Of a stretch of 64,000 nt of DNA, positions 24,316 through 33,042 are shown in pieces. Position 1 is the stretch's first letter; every line of letters starts with the position of its first letter. The stretch is taken from assembly GCF_000308575.1 (NCBI RefSeq), contig NZ_BAFZ01000083.1:1-64000 (forward strand), in the 5' to 3' direction. This DNA comes from Nocardia exalbida NBRC 100660. Lineage in GTDB: Bacteria; Actinomycetota; Actinomycetes; Mycobacteriales; Mycobacteriaceae. The translations under genes and the position numbers were made by a program. The notes beneath the pieces are model-generated. The model made no database searches, had not been told where the DNA came from, and saw nothing but the letters and a program-made list of their open reading frames with translations.

Positions 24316-25842
24316 TCACTGATCCGGTAGGCAGCGGCCGGGATCGGGCAAGTCGGCGCACGGCGCGTTGCCGTGCGCGCGCAGCACCTCCTTGCCGGTC
24401 TGATCGGTCAGGAAGTGCAGAAAGCTCGCGGCGAGCGAGTCGCCGGGCAACTCGCCATTGCTGTAGGCGTACTCGACTCCCCAGAAAGGGTAGGCGCGGC
24501 GCACCGCGGCGTCGCGGCCTGCGCCGACGCCGTCGATCACCAGGGTCGGCAGGCCCGCGTCGACGGCCTCGGAGAACTCCGTATAGCCGATGGCTCCGGG
24601 GATCTCGGCCACCGCCTTGCGCATATCGGCCGTGACCTGGACCTCGCAGTGCGCGGGCGCGGTGGTGACGGTGCCCTTCAGCGCCGTGCAGCTCACGTGC
24701 GGGCGATCCGGCTGAGTGCCGTCGAGCAGCCTGCGTTCGAAGGTGTTGCGCGAACCGGAACCCGGGGTGCGGTTGACCAGCACCACCGGCAGGTCGGGTC
24801 CGCCCACCTCGCGCCAGTTGCCGATGCCGCCCCGGTACAGATCCCGGATCTGGGCGACGGTGAGATCCCGGACGCCGACGCCGGGATGCACGACCATGGT
24901 GAACAACGACAGGGCGAGCGGACGGTGCACCAACGCCGGGTAACCGCTGCCCTTCGCACCGTCGGTGAAGGCGAGCAATCCGGAGTTGCCCGCGCCCTCC
25001 TCGGCGAGCCGGTCCAGTCCGCGCTCGGTGCCCTCGAAACCGAACGCGAATTCCGCACCGGTGCAGCGCTTCCGATACTGCTCGGCGGCTTCCCTGACCA
25101 CCGGGCCGAACGCCGACGACCCGGTCACGGTCAGCTTGCCCGACACGCACTCCAGTGGCGTCGGCGACGGCTCCAGCGCGGCCACCACCAGTTGGACGAC
25201 GATCACCAGCACCAGGAATATCGTGAGCGCGACCATCATCAGCGGAATTCCGGTGCGGCTGCGGGTCTCGGTGATCCGGCCGGCTTTGATGCCGCCGCGC
25301 AGCACCGGTTGCGGGTACTCGCCCACACCTTCGGAACGCTGCAGGATCGCCAGGATCTTGTAGTGATCGCCGGGGCCGAGTGGCACCTTCGGCAGGTCGA
25401 TCACACCGATGTGCCCGCCGGTGTCCTCGCGTACCGCGATGCCGGAGTCGGCGTCGAGGTTGTCGGCCAACGCGGGATCGCTGAGTTCGTTGACCGCCAT
25501 GCCGATCACGCGGCGCTGCGGAAAGCGCAGGTGCAGACCGATCCGCGCGGCTTCCGGCGCCTTGTAGTCATGACTGTCGATGGTCGTGACGCCGCTGTTC
25601 TCGATGCGCACCAGCACGACCGAGATGTCCTTCAGGTCCGGGCTGGCGCCGTCGGCCGAGGGGCGCAGTTGCGGAAGCACACCGGGGAACACCGACTCGA
25701 TCTCGCCGGTGACCGGCGTGTCCATCTGTACTCGATAGCCGAGCCGCCTGCGGCCTGCGAAAACGAACTCCCACAGGAACGCGCCGATCGGCACCGCGAT
25801 ACCGATGAGCGCCAGTACGATTTCGAGCGGAAAGTCGCCCAC
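24316..25842 (-). CDS. Membrane-tethered PstS-like substrate-binding protein
   Basis: 508 residues with unusual layout. An N-terminal membrane helix (about 8-30) is followed by about 170 residues of beta-rich cytosolic-looking domain, a second membrane helix (about 203-225, IPLMMVALTIFLVLVIVVQL), and then a C-terminal phosphate-binding-type domain: LTVTGSSAFGPVVREAA, GTERGLDRL, LTVAQIRDLYRGGIGNW, VNRTPGSGSRNTFERRLL, GAIGYTEFSEAV. The last motif set is that of PstS. No ABC permease or ATPase genes are nearby, so it may sense phosphate or another anion rather than feed a transporter. Starts with GTG 25842 after GGGGGGATCGACTG. Confidence 0.85.
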   Translation of the reverse strand: MGDFPLEIVLALIGIAVPIGAFLWEFVFAGRRRLGYRVQMDTPVTGEIESVFPGVLPQLRPSADGASPDLKDISVVLVRIENSGVTTIDSHDYKAPEAARIGLHLRFPQRRVIGMAVNELSDPALADNLDADSGIAVREDTGGHIGVIDLPKVPLGPGDHYKILAILQRSEGVGEYPQPVLRGGIKAGRITETRSRTGIPLMMVALTIFLVLVIVVQLVVAALEPSPTPLECVSGKLTVTGSSAFGPVVREAAEQYRKRCTGAEFAFGFEGTERGLDRLAEEGAGNSGLLAFTDGAKGSGYPALVHRPLALSLFTMVVHPGVGVRDLTVAQIRDLYRGGIGNWREVGGPDLPVVLVNRTPGSGSRNTFERRLLDGTQPDRPHVSCTALKGTVTTAPAHCEVQVTADMRKAVAEIPGAIGYTEFSEAVDAGLPTLVIDGVGAGRDAAVRRAYPFWGVEYAYSNGELPGDSLAASFLHFLTDQTGKEVLRAHGNAPCADLPDPGRCLPDQ

Positions 25843-25942
25843 CAGTCGATCCCCCCAGCAATCCGTGTGGCCCTCATTCTCGGCGGCGATCGCCTACCGA
25901 CCCAGGCGAAGTCGAAGTATTCGGCAACAGTTAACCCGGCGG

Positions 25943-27004
25943 TCACGCTCCCGCGCGAGTCCAGGCCGAGAGATCCGCCAGCGGCCAGGTGTTGATCACC
26001 CGTTCCGGCGCGACACCGTTCGCGACCGCGCGTTCGCAACCGTAGCCCTGCCAGTCGAGCTGTCCCGGGGCGTGCGCGTCGGTGTCGATCGAGAAATAGC
26101 ACCCCATCTCGGCGGCCAGTCGTAGCAATCGCGAAGGCGGATCGAGTCTTTCGGGCCTGCTGTTGATCTCCACGGCGGTGCCGTAGGTGCGGCACGCCTC
26201 GAACACCACCTCGGCGTCGAACGTCGACTCCGGCCTGGTGCCGCGTCCACCCGCGACCAAGCGGCCGGTGCAGTGGCCGAGCACGTCGACGTTGGGGTCG
26301 GCGACCGCGTACGCCATGCGCTTGGTCATCGTCGCGCTGTCGTCGCGCAGGTGCGAATGCACGCTGGCCACGACGATGTCCAGGCGGGCGAGCAGATCCG
26401 CCTGCTGGTCGAGCGTGCCGTCATCGAGGATGTCCACTTCGATGCCGGTGAGGATACGGAACGGCGCCATCCGGTCGTTGAGTTCGGCGACCACGTCGAG
26501 TTGCTTGCGCAGCCGGTCGGCCGACAGGCCGTTGGCCACGGTCAGGCGCGGCGAATGGTCGGTCAGGGCGCAGTATTCGTGCCCGAGCGCCGCCGCGACG
26601 CGCATCATCTCCTCGATCGGGCTGCCACCGTCGGACCAGTTCGAGTGCGTGTGCAGATCGCCGCGCAACTGTTCCCGCAACGGTTTGCCCGGCGCCCCGA
26701 TCGGCTGGGCGGCCGCGCGCAACTCGGCCAGGTATCGCGGCACCACACCGGCGTACGCCTGCTCGATGACGGCGGCGGTCTTGGGCCCGATGCCTGCCAG
26801 TTCGGTCCAGCTGCCGGCCGCTCGGCGCGCCGCGCGCTCGTCGGCGGGCAATCCCGCGACGACGTCGGCGGCGCGCCGGTAGGCCTTCACGCGGTGGGTC
26901 TCCGCCCGGGAGCGCTCCAGCCAGAAGCCGATCTCCCGCAGCGCCGCCTCCGGACCGGGCGCCGCGGCCCGGTCCGGCATCCCGCTCGGATCCTGGTCGG
27001 GCAC
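25943..27004 (-). CDS. PHP domain protein with N-terminal helix-hairpin-helix region (PolX C-terminal-like)
   Basis: 353 residues. N-terminal alpha-helical region with the HhH motif LAGIGPKTAAVIEQAY (about 69-84), as in the family X polymerase N-terminal domain, then a PHP phosphoesterase domain: LRGDLHTHSNWSDGG, LTDHSPRL, GIEVDIL, VASVHSHLRD, DVLGHCTGRL, IDTDAHAPGQL. The metal-binding histidines and aspartates are present. It lacks the polymerase palm, so it resembles stand-alone PHP proteins related to PolX 3'-5' exonuclease. A nucleic-acid processing role is plausible. It ends 4 bases from the next upstream gene's stop, so may share its transcript. Confidence 0.86.
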   Translation of the reverse strand: MPDQDPSGMPDRAAAPGPEAALREIGFWLERSRAETHRVKAYRRAADVVAGLPADERAARRAAGSWTELAGIGPKTAAVIEQAYAGVVPRYLAELRAAAQPIGAPGKPLREQLRGDLHTHSNWSDGGSPIEEMMRVAAALGHEYCALTDHSPRLTVANGLSADRLRKQLDVVAELNDRMAPFRILTGIEVDILDDGTLDQQADLLARLDIVVASVHSHLRDDSATMTKRMAYAVADPNVDVLGHCTGRLVAGGRGTRPESTFDAEVVFEACRTYGTAVEINSRPERLDPPSRLLRLAAEMGCYFSIDTDAHAPGQLDWQGYGCERAVANGVAPERVINTWPLADLSAWTRAGA

Positions 27005-27008
27005 CGTG

Positions 27009-27590
27009 CTAGCGCACCCGGCTGTATTTGACGAAGGCCACGCCGTCCTCGAACACGGTGCTGGTGATCACCCGGAACTTGGCGGGTTCGGGCAGCCGCG
27101 AACCGGCGCCGAACAGCGGGCGGCCGCGGCCGAGCACGATCGGGTAGAGCTTGAGGAAGATCTGGTCGATCTCCGGCAGCAGCACCTGCGCCAGTTCGCC
27201 GCCACCGCACAGCCAGATGCCCAGCCCGCTCTCCCGTTTGAGTTCACGGACCTTCTCGACCGGGTTCTCCGAGATCAGCTCGACGGCCGGATCAGGGCTC
27301 TCGGGCAGCGTGGTCGAGACCACGAACTGCCGCAGGTGCGCGTACGGCGTTGAGGTGCCGGTGCGGACGCCGAAGTCGTGCGTCTTGCGCCCCATCAGCA
27401 CGGTGTCGAAATAGCGATTGTGCTCCTCCACCCCGAGCGCCTCGCGGACCTTGGTGGGCAGCGTCTCGGGGTACTGCGCGTTGATCGACGGACCGTGGTC
27501 GCCGCCGACCGGGAAGAAGTCGACCGAGCCATCCTCGGTGGCGATGAATCCATCGATCGTCGACGCGACGTAATAGGTGAGCTTGCGCAT
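27009..27590 (-). CDS. RibD C-terminal (dihydrofolate reductase-like) family protein
   Basis: 193 residues of the DHFR-like RibD_C fold. Landmarks: RKLTYYVASTIDGFIATEDGS, DTVLMGRKTHDFG, GIWLCGGGELAQVLLPE, and PIVLGRGRPLFG. Such stand-alone proteins are NADPH-binding reductases of mostly unknown substrate; there is no deaminase domain, and no riboflavin genes are nearby. ATG 27590 was chosen because GAAGGGAAGC precedes it; a start at 27605 adds five residues. Confidence 0.87.
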   Translation of the reverse strand: MRKLTYYVASTIDGFIATEDGSVDFFPVGGDHGPSINAQYPETLPTKVREALGVEEHNRYFDTVLMGRKTHDFGVRTGTSTPYAHLRQFVVSTTLPESPDPAVELISENPVEKVRELKRESGLGIWLCGGGELAQVLLPEIDQIFLKLYPIVLGRGRPLFGAGSRLPEPAKFRVITSTVFEDGVAFVKYSRVR

Positions 27591-27654
27591 GCTTCCCTTC
27601 CTCACGGCCGGCTGACATTCCGAACCGCCCTGAGGAAACGGTAGCCCGCCCGCG

Positions 27655-28515
27655 CTAGCGACGGCGAGGCTTCGGCTGGCAGCGCGGGCAGGAGTAGGAC
27701 GAGCGGTTCATGAACCGCTCCCGGGTGATCGGGGCACCACACCGGCGACACGGCTCGTTCTCCCGACCGTATACGGCCAGGGCGCGTTCGAAGTAGCCCG
27801 ACTGGCCGTTGACGTTCACATAGAGCGCGTCGAACGAGGTACCGCCCGCGGCGAGCGCTTCGCCCATCACCGTGGCCACATCAGCGAGCAATCCGCGCAC
27901 CGCGGGCCTGGACAATCCCGAGGCGAGCCGGCCACCGTGGATCTTCGCCCGCCACAGCGCCTCGTCGGCGTAGATGTTGCCGATCCCGGAGACGACGCCC
28001 TGATCGAGCAGGACGCGCTTGATCTCACTCTGCTTGCCCCGGACGACGGCGACCACGGACTCGGGGTCGAAACGCGGATCCAGCGGGTCGCGGGCGATGT
28101 GCGCGACCGGCTGCGGCACCAGGGTGCCATCCACTTCGACCAGCGGCGCGAGCGCCCAGCCACCGAAGGTGCGCTGGTCGACGAAACGCAGCTGGGTACC
28201 GTCGCCGAAGGTGGCGCGGATGTGGGCGTGCTTCTCCAGCGGCGCGTCGGCGGGCTGGACCAGCATCTGACCGCTCATGCCCAGATGCACGACCAAGGCG
28301 GCTTCCGGGTCGTCGAAGGTGAGCCAGAGGAATTTGCCGCGCCGCTCGGCCGACTCGACCCGCAGGCCGGTCAACCGCGCGGCGAGATCGGCGGCGCCTT
28401 CGAGATGGCGGCGCACCGAGCGAGGATGGGTGATCGCCACCGATTCCACGACCCGGCCGACCACATGCTCGGCGAGGCCGCGTCGCACGACCTCGACCTC
28501 GGGTAGTTCGGGCAC
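27655..28515 (-). CDS. mutM: Formamidopyrimidine-DNA glycosylase
   Basis: 286-residue bifunctional glycosylase/lyase removing 8-oxoguanine and formamidopyrimidines. The N terminus PELPEVEVVRRGL gives the catalytic Pro2 and Glu3; the H2TH region (GIGNIYADEALWRAKIHG) and C-terminal zinc finger with cysteines in EPCRRCG and YSCPRCQ are complete. It starts with GTG 28515, one base after the rnc stop, and with rnc, rpmF and the DUF177 gene forms a conserved actinobacterial cluster. Confidence 0.97.
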   Translation of the reverse strand: MPELPEVEVVRRGLAEHVVGRVVESVAITHPRSVRRHLEGAADLAARLTGLRVESAERRGKFLWLTFDDPEAALVVHLGMSGQMLVQPADAPLEKHAHIRATFGDGTQLRFVDQRTFGGWALAPLVEVDGTLVPQPVAHIARDPLDPRFDPESVVAVVRGKQSEIKRVLLDQGVVSGIGNIYADEALWRAKIHGGRLASGLSRPAVRGLLADVATVMGEALAAGGTSFDALYVNVNGQSGYFERALAVYGRENEPCRRCGAPITRERFMNRSSYSCPRCQPKPRRR

Positions 28516-28516
28516 G

Positions 28517-29230
28517 TCAGGTTTCGGCGGTCAGCGCCTCGTAGGCGGCCCCCGCGGCCTTCTGCTCGGCTTCCTTCTTGGACCGGCCGACACCCTGCCC
28601 GTAGGCCCGTCCACCGACCACCGTGGTGGCGGTGAATTCCTTGTCGTGGTCGGGCCCGGTCGAGGTGATCTCGTAGCTGGGCACGCCGAGACCACGCTCG
28701 GCGGTGAGTTCCTGCAGGCTCGTCTTCCAGTCCAGTCCGGCGCCCATGCGCGGTCCGCGCTCGAGCAGTTCGGCGAACAGCCGCAACACCACGGCACGAG
28801 CCACCTCGATGCCGTGCTCCAGGTGCACGGCGCCGAGCAGTGACTCCATGCCGTCGGCGAGGATGCTCTCCTTGTCCCGGCCGCCGGTGAGTTCTTCGCC
28901 TTTGCCCAGTAACAGGTGCACACCGAGGCCGCCATCGCCGAGCCCACGGGCTACCTCCGCGAGCGCGCGCATGTTCACCACGCTCGCGCGCAGCTTGGCC
29001 AGTTCACCCTCGGACTTCGAGGGATGCTCGTGATACAGCCGTTCGGTGATGCTCAGCCCGAGTACGGAGTCGCCGAGGAACTCGAGACGCTCGTTCGTCG
29101 GCAGACCGCCGTTCTCGTACGCGTACGACCGATGGGTCAGCGCGAGACGCAGAAGATCCGGCTGCAGATCGACGCCTAGGGCGGCGAGCAGGCTCGCGTG
29201 TTCACCGGACGAGTCGGATTCGTCGGTCAC
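28517..29230 (-). CDS. rnc: Ribonuclease III
   Basis: 237-residue double-strand-specific RNase that processes rRNA precursors. The catalytic signature NERLEFLGDS is at about 46-55, the second acidic site in DGMESLLGAVHLEHG, and a C-terminal dsRNA-binding domain (about 165-235) ends with GRSKKEAEQKAAGAAYEAL. Starts with GTG at 29230, 22 bases after the rpmF stop; ends one base before mutM. Confidence 0.97.
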   Translation of the reverse strand: MTDESDSSGEHASLLAALGVDLQPDLLRLALTHRSYAYENGGLPTNERLEFLGDSVLGLSITERLYHEHPSKSEGELAKLRASVVNMRALAEVARGLGDGGLGVHLLLGKGEELTGGRDKESILADGMESLLGAVHLEHGIEVARAVVLRLFAELLERGPRMGAGLDWKTSLQELTAERGLGVPSYEITSTGPDHDKEFTATTVVGGRAYGQGVGRSKKEAEQKAAGAAYEALTAET

Positions 29231-29252
29231 GTCGCTACGACAGGTCTAACGA

Positions 29253-29435
29253 TCAGACCGCGGCGGTGACCTGGCGGCCCTTGTAGGTGCCGCAGGACGG
29301 GCAGGCGATGTGCGGCAGGGTCTTCTCGCCGCAGGCGCGGTTCGGGCAGGTGATCAGGGTCGGCGCGGTGGCCTTCCACTGGCTGCGCCGCGACCTGGTG
29401 TTGGAACGGGACATCCGGCGCTTGGGAACGGCCAC
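29253..29435 (-). CDS. rpmF: 50S ribosomal protein bL32, zinc-binding type
   Basis: 60 residues: MAVPKRRMSRSNTRSRR..., the standard L32 N terminus, followed by a zinc ribbon with cysteines at 30, 35, 45 and 48 (CPNRAC and CPSC). Start GTG 29435 is preceded by AGAGGAGAAG. All four cysteines are present, so this is the zinc-dependent form. Sits between DUF177 and rnc, the usual bacterial order. Confidence 0.96.
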   Translation of the reverse strand: MAVPKRRMSRSNTRSRRSQWKATAPTLITCPNRACGEKTLPHIACPSCGTYKGRQVTAAV

Positions 29436-29487
29436 GACTACTTCTCCTCTGTCTAATTGCTCTGCCGGTTCGGCTGATCGGTCTTGC

Positions 29488-30132
29488 TCAGTGGTCTCGG
29501 TCGGCCGCACCCTCGTCGGGGCTGCCTGTGCCGGGCGATCCGGAGGCGAAGTTAGCCAGTCCGGCCCAGCGAGGGTCAAGTATCTCATGCCCGTGGTCGG
29601 ATCCCGCAATCGCCATCCGTACGCCGCATTCCGGGCACAGTCCCGCGCAATCCGGCGAGCACAACGGCTGCAGCGGCAGCTCGAGACCGACGGCGTCGAT
29701 CACCACGGGCTCCAGATCGATGGTGTCGTCGACCAGGCGGTGCACCTCGTCGTCCTCGGTGGTCTGCTCGGTGGCGCTGTCCGGGTAGGCGAACAGCTCG
29801 GTCACCCGCAGGGTGACCTCGTCGCCGAACGGCTCCAGGCAGCGCGAGCACTCCCCTTCGATCGGCGCGGTGACCGTGCCGGTCACCAGCACACCTTCGG
29901 ATACCGCCTGCAACTGCAGGTCGAGTTCCACCTGCGCGCCCACGGGGACGGCGATCAGATCCAGACCGATCCGATTCTCGGTGGTGACGGTGCGGCGCAG
30001 CTCGCGCATGGTCCCCGGCCTGCGGCCGAGGCTGCGGGCGTCCAGCACGAAACCGGCGTCCGGCAACCGGCGCTTGGCCGACTTGGGACGCGACGCGGAA
30101 CCGTAACCGGCGGACATCACGGACTCACTCAC
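29488..30132 (-). CDS. DUF177 (YceD) family protein
   Basis: 214 residues, member of the YceD/DUF177 family that co-occurs with rpmF and is implicated in 23S rRNA accumulation in other bacteria. Typical elements: LDARSLGRRPGTMRELRR, the first cysteine pair EGECSRCLEP and the second ELPLQPLCSPDCAGLCPECG, giving a zinc-binding look. Start uncertain: GTG 30132 (VSESVMSAG) or ATG 30117 in the same frame; I took the longer. Lies directly upstream of rpmF, 52 bases away. Confidence 0.88.
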   Translation of the reverse strand: MSESVMSAGYGSASRPKSAKRRLPDAGFVLDARSLGRRPGTMRELRRTVTTENRIGLDLIAVPVGAQVELDLQLQAVSEGVLVTGTVTAPIEGECSRCLEPFGDEVTLRVTELFAYPDSATEQTTEDDEVHRLVDDTIDLEPVVIDAVGLELPLQPLCSPDCAGLCPECGVRMAIAGSDHGHEILDPRWAGLANFASGSPGTGSPDEGAADRDH

Positions 30133-30213
30133 GCTCGAGGGGTATGGGCAACCACTCCACAATACGCGATCAGGAGGTGCGCTCCCAAACGCAGCCCCGC
30201 GCGCCCGGGGCCG

Positions 30214-30959
30214 CTACCTGCGGAATTCGCTGGCGTAGTCGGGTACGCCCGTGCCACTGCGCAGCTGATGACGTCCCCGCCCGACCGTCCGCAGCGTGCT
30301 GGTCAGCGTCTCCTCGAAGTCGGCCAGCCGGGAGTCGACGTAGTGATCGCATTCCTCGCGCAGGCGATCGGCTTCGGCGTGCGCGGCGTCGATCACCCTG
30401 GCCGACTCGGCGTGCGCGGCCCGGACCACCTCGGTCTGCGTGACCAGCCGCTCCTGCTCGGCGAGACCTTCGGCGACGGAGCGGTCGTAGGCGGCCTTGC
30501 CCGCCTCGATCATCCGGTCCGACTCGACGCGCGCCCGGCCGGTCACCGCCTCGTATTCGGCGTTGCCGTCGGCCACCACCCGATCGGCCTCCTCCTGAGC
30601 GGAGGCGACCAGGTGATCGGCGTGCGCACTCGCCTCGGCGACCATCCGGTCGGCGTGCGCCTTGGCATCGGCCAGGATGCGATCGGCTTCCTCGCGCGCC
30701 GAGGTGATGGTGTGCTCGGCCTGCTCGTTCGCTCCGCTCACGGCGGCCTCGGCCGCGGTCCTGGCATCGGACACGATCTTGTCCCGATGGTCGAGCACGT
30801 CTTGGGCGTCGTCGAGTTCGCCGGGCAGCGCGTCCCGGACGTCGTCGAGTAGTTCGAGCACGTCGCCACGCGGCACGATGCAGCTTCGGGTCGGGGGATG
30901 CCGCGCGCCTCTTCGACGATGGCGACAAGTTCGTCGAGCGCTTCGAATACGCGATACAT
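30214..30959 (-). CDS. sepIVA: SepIVA, DivIVA-domain septation protein, with an apparent one-base frameshift
   Basis: Orthologue by sequence of M. tuberculosis Rv2927c, a DivIVA-domain coiled-coil protein of the mycobacterial septum. The N terminus MYRVFEALDELVAIVEEARG reads from ATG 30959 (GGAGGG 9 bases upstream), but the frame then leaves the rest of the protein; the main part (CIVPRGDVLELLDDVRDALP... to VGRGRHQLRSGTGVPDYASEFRR) is read in the next frame. Both halves join perfectly, as GIPPTRSCIVPRGD, if the C5 run at 30893-30897 (coding strand) had six bases. The repaired product would be about 248 residues, close to the 245 of mycobacteria. The rest is a long Ala/Glu/Asp coiled coil. SepIVA is essential in mycobacteria, so a sequencing or assembly error is likelier than loss. 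Confidence 0.85.
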
Positions 30960-31343
30960 GCTCACTACCCTCCTGCGGACTCACGGCGAAACTCTCCGCC
31001 CAGCCCAGTGTGCCCCTCGTCACGGCTCGTGCCGAGTCACTTTCCGGTGTGTCGTGCCAGTGTCTCGCACGCCACAGTAATCAAGTGGAGACCTCCTCTC
31101 CGCTTCGTGTTACATTTTTCTGGAAGGTCGACCAAGACCTTCGACACCTACCGCGTTCCCCCCGGATCGCGGACGAAAAAGCCGGAGGTATGGGCAACCC
31201 GCCGTCGAATGTCGACAGGCTCCGATGCGTCAGCGATTCCTGACCATGGGCTACGAACGGAACCTGTCCAGAGTCGACGGAAGAGGTGAGCGATCACCAT
31301 CGCCGTTGTCCCCGCCGATGGCTTGTGTTCGATCGGAAAGACG
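30960..31343. other. Intergenic region between sepIVA and the GtrA gene
   Basis: About 380 bases with no convincing gene. Both flanking genes start from here in opposite directions. It contains a relatively AT-rich patch (TTACATTTTTC near 31110) that could hold promoter elements. No strong hairpin or repeat was noticed. Confidence 0.4.
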
Positions 31344-31862
31344 ATGACTGTTCTGGAACTACCGCGACCGGCGGGAGTGAGCGCCACCAGCTTCTTCGTG
31401 CCGTGGGGCGGCCCCTACCCGGCGTTGCCGGCCACCGCGGTCACGAGCAAGTTCGGACAGCTCGCCCAATATCTGCGCGGCGATCGCGCCTTCGCTCAGC
31501 TGATCCGGTTCGCGCTGGTCGGCGGGTCCAGCAATATCGCCTATGTCCTGCTGTTCTTCGCCATGCACGGCGCCGGGCCGCTGCTCGCCAATGTCGTCGG
31601 CTCCGTCGTCAGCACCATGATCGCCAACGAGCTGCACCGTCAGCTCACCTTCCACGCGGCGGGACGGGTCGGCTGGTTCACCGCGCAGTGGGAGGGCGGC
31701 GGGCTGGCGATGGTCGGCCTCGGCGTCACGACCGCCGCGCTTGCCGCACTCGGCGTGTGGGCCCCCGGCCTCGGGGACACCGCGCAGGCCGCCGCGATCC
31801 TCGCCATCACCGCCGCCGTCGGCGGCATGCGCTTCCTGGCCCTGCGCGGCCTGGTGTTCTGA
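31344..31862 (+). CDS. GtrA-like membrane protein
   Basis: 172 residues with four membrane helices. After a 45-residue variable N-terminal part comes the GtrA pattern QLIRFALVGGSSNIAYVLLFF, IANELHRQLTFHAAG, and a final helix GGMRFLALRGLVF. GtrA proteins take part in moving or modifying lipid-linked sugars across the membrane, usually for cell-wall polymers such as arabinogalactan. ATG 31344 (MTVLELPRP) follows a weak GGAAAG; an in-frame start at 31323 is less likely. Confidence 0.85.
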   Translation: MTVLELPRPAGVSATSFFVPWGGPYPALPATAVTSKFGQLAQYLRGDRAFAQLIRFALVGGSSNIAYVLLFFAMHGAGPLLANVVGSVVSTMIANELHRQLTFHAAGRVGWFTAQWEGGGLAMVGLGVTTAALAALGVWAPGLGDTAQAAAILAITAAVGGMRFLALRGLVF

Positions 31863-31939
31863 GCCGGTTCCGACTCTTCGCAGCACTCAGGACGTACCGG
31901 TGCGGCGGGCCCCGGCCGCGTTCAGGGCTTGTTTCTCCG

Positions 31940-32425
31940 TCAGTTCTCGCGCTCGGCCAGGCGGTCGAGGAGGCGCTTGTGCACCGAAGGCGGCAGCATG
32001 TCGGCGACGTCGCCGCCGTACGCCGCGACCTCCTTGACCAGTGAGCTGGACAGGAAACTGAGTGACGGGTTGGTGGCGATGAAGAAGGTGTCCACCCCGG
32101 AGAGCTTCTTGTTCATCTGCGCCATCTGCAGTTCGTAGCCGAAGTCGCCCGCGTCGCGCAGGCCCTTCACGATCGCGGTGACGCCCTGCTCGCGGGCGAA
32201 GTCGACCAGCAGGCCCTGCCACGACTCCACCCGCACGTTGCCCAGGTGCGCGGTCGACTCGCGCAGCAGCTCGATGCGCTCCTCGACGGTGAACATGCCC
32301 TGCTTCTTCGGGTTGATCAAGACGGTGACGACGACCTCGTCGAACTGGGCCGCGGCCCGGGTGAAGACGTCGAGGTGTCCGTAGGTCACGGGGTCGAACG
32401 ACCCGGGGCACAGTGCTCCTGCCAT
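31940..32425 (-). CDS. coaD: Phosphopantetheine adenylyltransferase
   Basis: 161-residue hexameric enzyme that converts 4'-phosphopantetheine and ATP to dephospho-CoA, the penultimate step of CoA synthesis. Nucleotidyltransferase motif GSFDPVTYGH at 8-17 and the C-terminal FLSSSLVKEVA near 125 are intact, as are LINPKKQGMF and VKGLRDAGDF. Length is typical. Sits just downstream of rsmD, the conserved pairing. Confidence 0.97.
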   Translation of the reverse strand: MAGALCPGSFDPVTYGHLDVFTRAAAQFDEVVVTVLINPKKQGMFTVEERIELLRESTAHLGNVRVESWQGLLVDFAREQGVTAIVKGLRDAGDFGYELQMAQMNKKLSGVDTFFIATNPSLSFLSSSLVKEVAAYGGDVADMLPPSVHKRLLDRLAEREN

Positions 32426-32478
32426 GAGGCGACGCTAGCAGGGCGACCGCCCGCGGGCACGCGCGGCCGGATCCGCGC

Positions 32479-33042
32479 CTACCCGTCCGGCTCGAACTCC
32501 GCGAGATCGATGCGTGTTTCGCCGTACCGTCGCGATTTGGCCGGGACGAAGCCTGCGGGCCAGGCTGTTTCGGGCGAACGCGCCGAACGCTCCAGCACCA
32601 CCGACGCCCCGGGACGCAGCCAACCGTGCTCGGTCAGCGCCCGCAGATCGGCCAGCACCGCGGCGTTGTCCACCGCGTAGGGCGGGTCGGAGAAGACCAC
32701 GTCGAAGCGGCCCGCCCCGCCCTGTCGCAGCACGCCGGCCACCGTCGCGACCCGCAGTTCGGCGCCGGGCAGCCCGAGGTCGGCGATGTTGCCGCGGACC
32801 ACGGCCGCGGCCTTGCGGTCGGCCTCGACGAGCAGCGCGTGCTCGGCGCCGCGCGACAGCGCCTCCAGCCCGAGCGCGCCGGAACCCGCGTACAGGTCCA
32901 GCACGCGCGCGCCCGCGAAATCCAACCGGGCGTCCAGCGCGCTGAACAGCGCCTCCCGCACGCGGTCGGAGGTCGGGCGGGTGCCCGACGGCGGCACCCG
33001 CAGGCGCCGCCCACCCGCCGTTCCCGCGACGATCCGCGTCAT
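32479..33042 (-). CDS. rsmD: 16S rRNA (guanine966-N2)-methyltransferase
   Basis: 187 residues of the RsmD family. SAM-binding VLDLYAGSGALGLEALSRG and catalytic SDPPYAVDN motifs are present, with N-terminal IVAGTAGGRRLRVPP and RPTSDRVREALF. Its ATG overlaps the stop of pyc by 4 bases (ATGA), so it is coupled to pyc; coaD follows 53 bases on. Confidence 0.95.
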   Translation of the reverse strand: MTRIVAGTAGGRRLRVPPSGTRPTSDRVREALFSALDARLDFAGARVLDLYAGSGALGLEALSRGAEHALLVEADRKAAAVVRGNIADLGLPGAELRVATVAGVLRQGGAGRFDVVFSDPPYAVDNAAVLADLRALTEHGWLRPGASVVLERSARSPETAWPAGFVPAKSRRYGETRIDLAEFEPDG

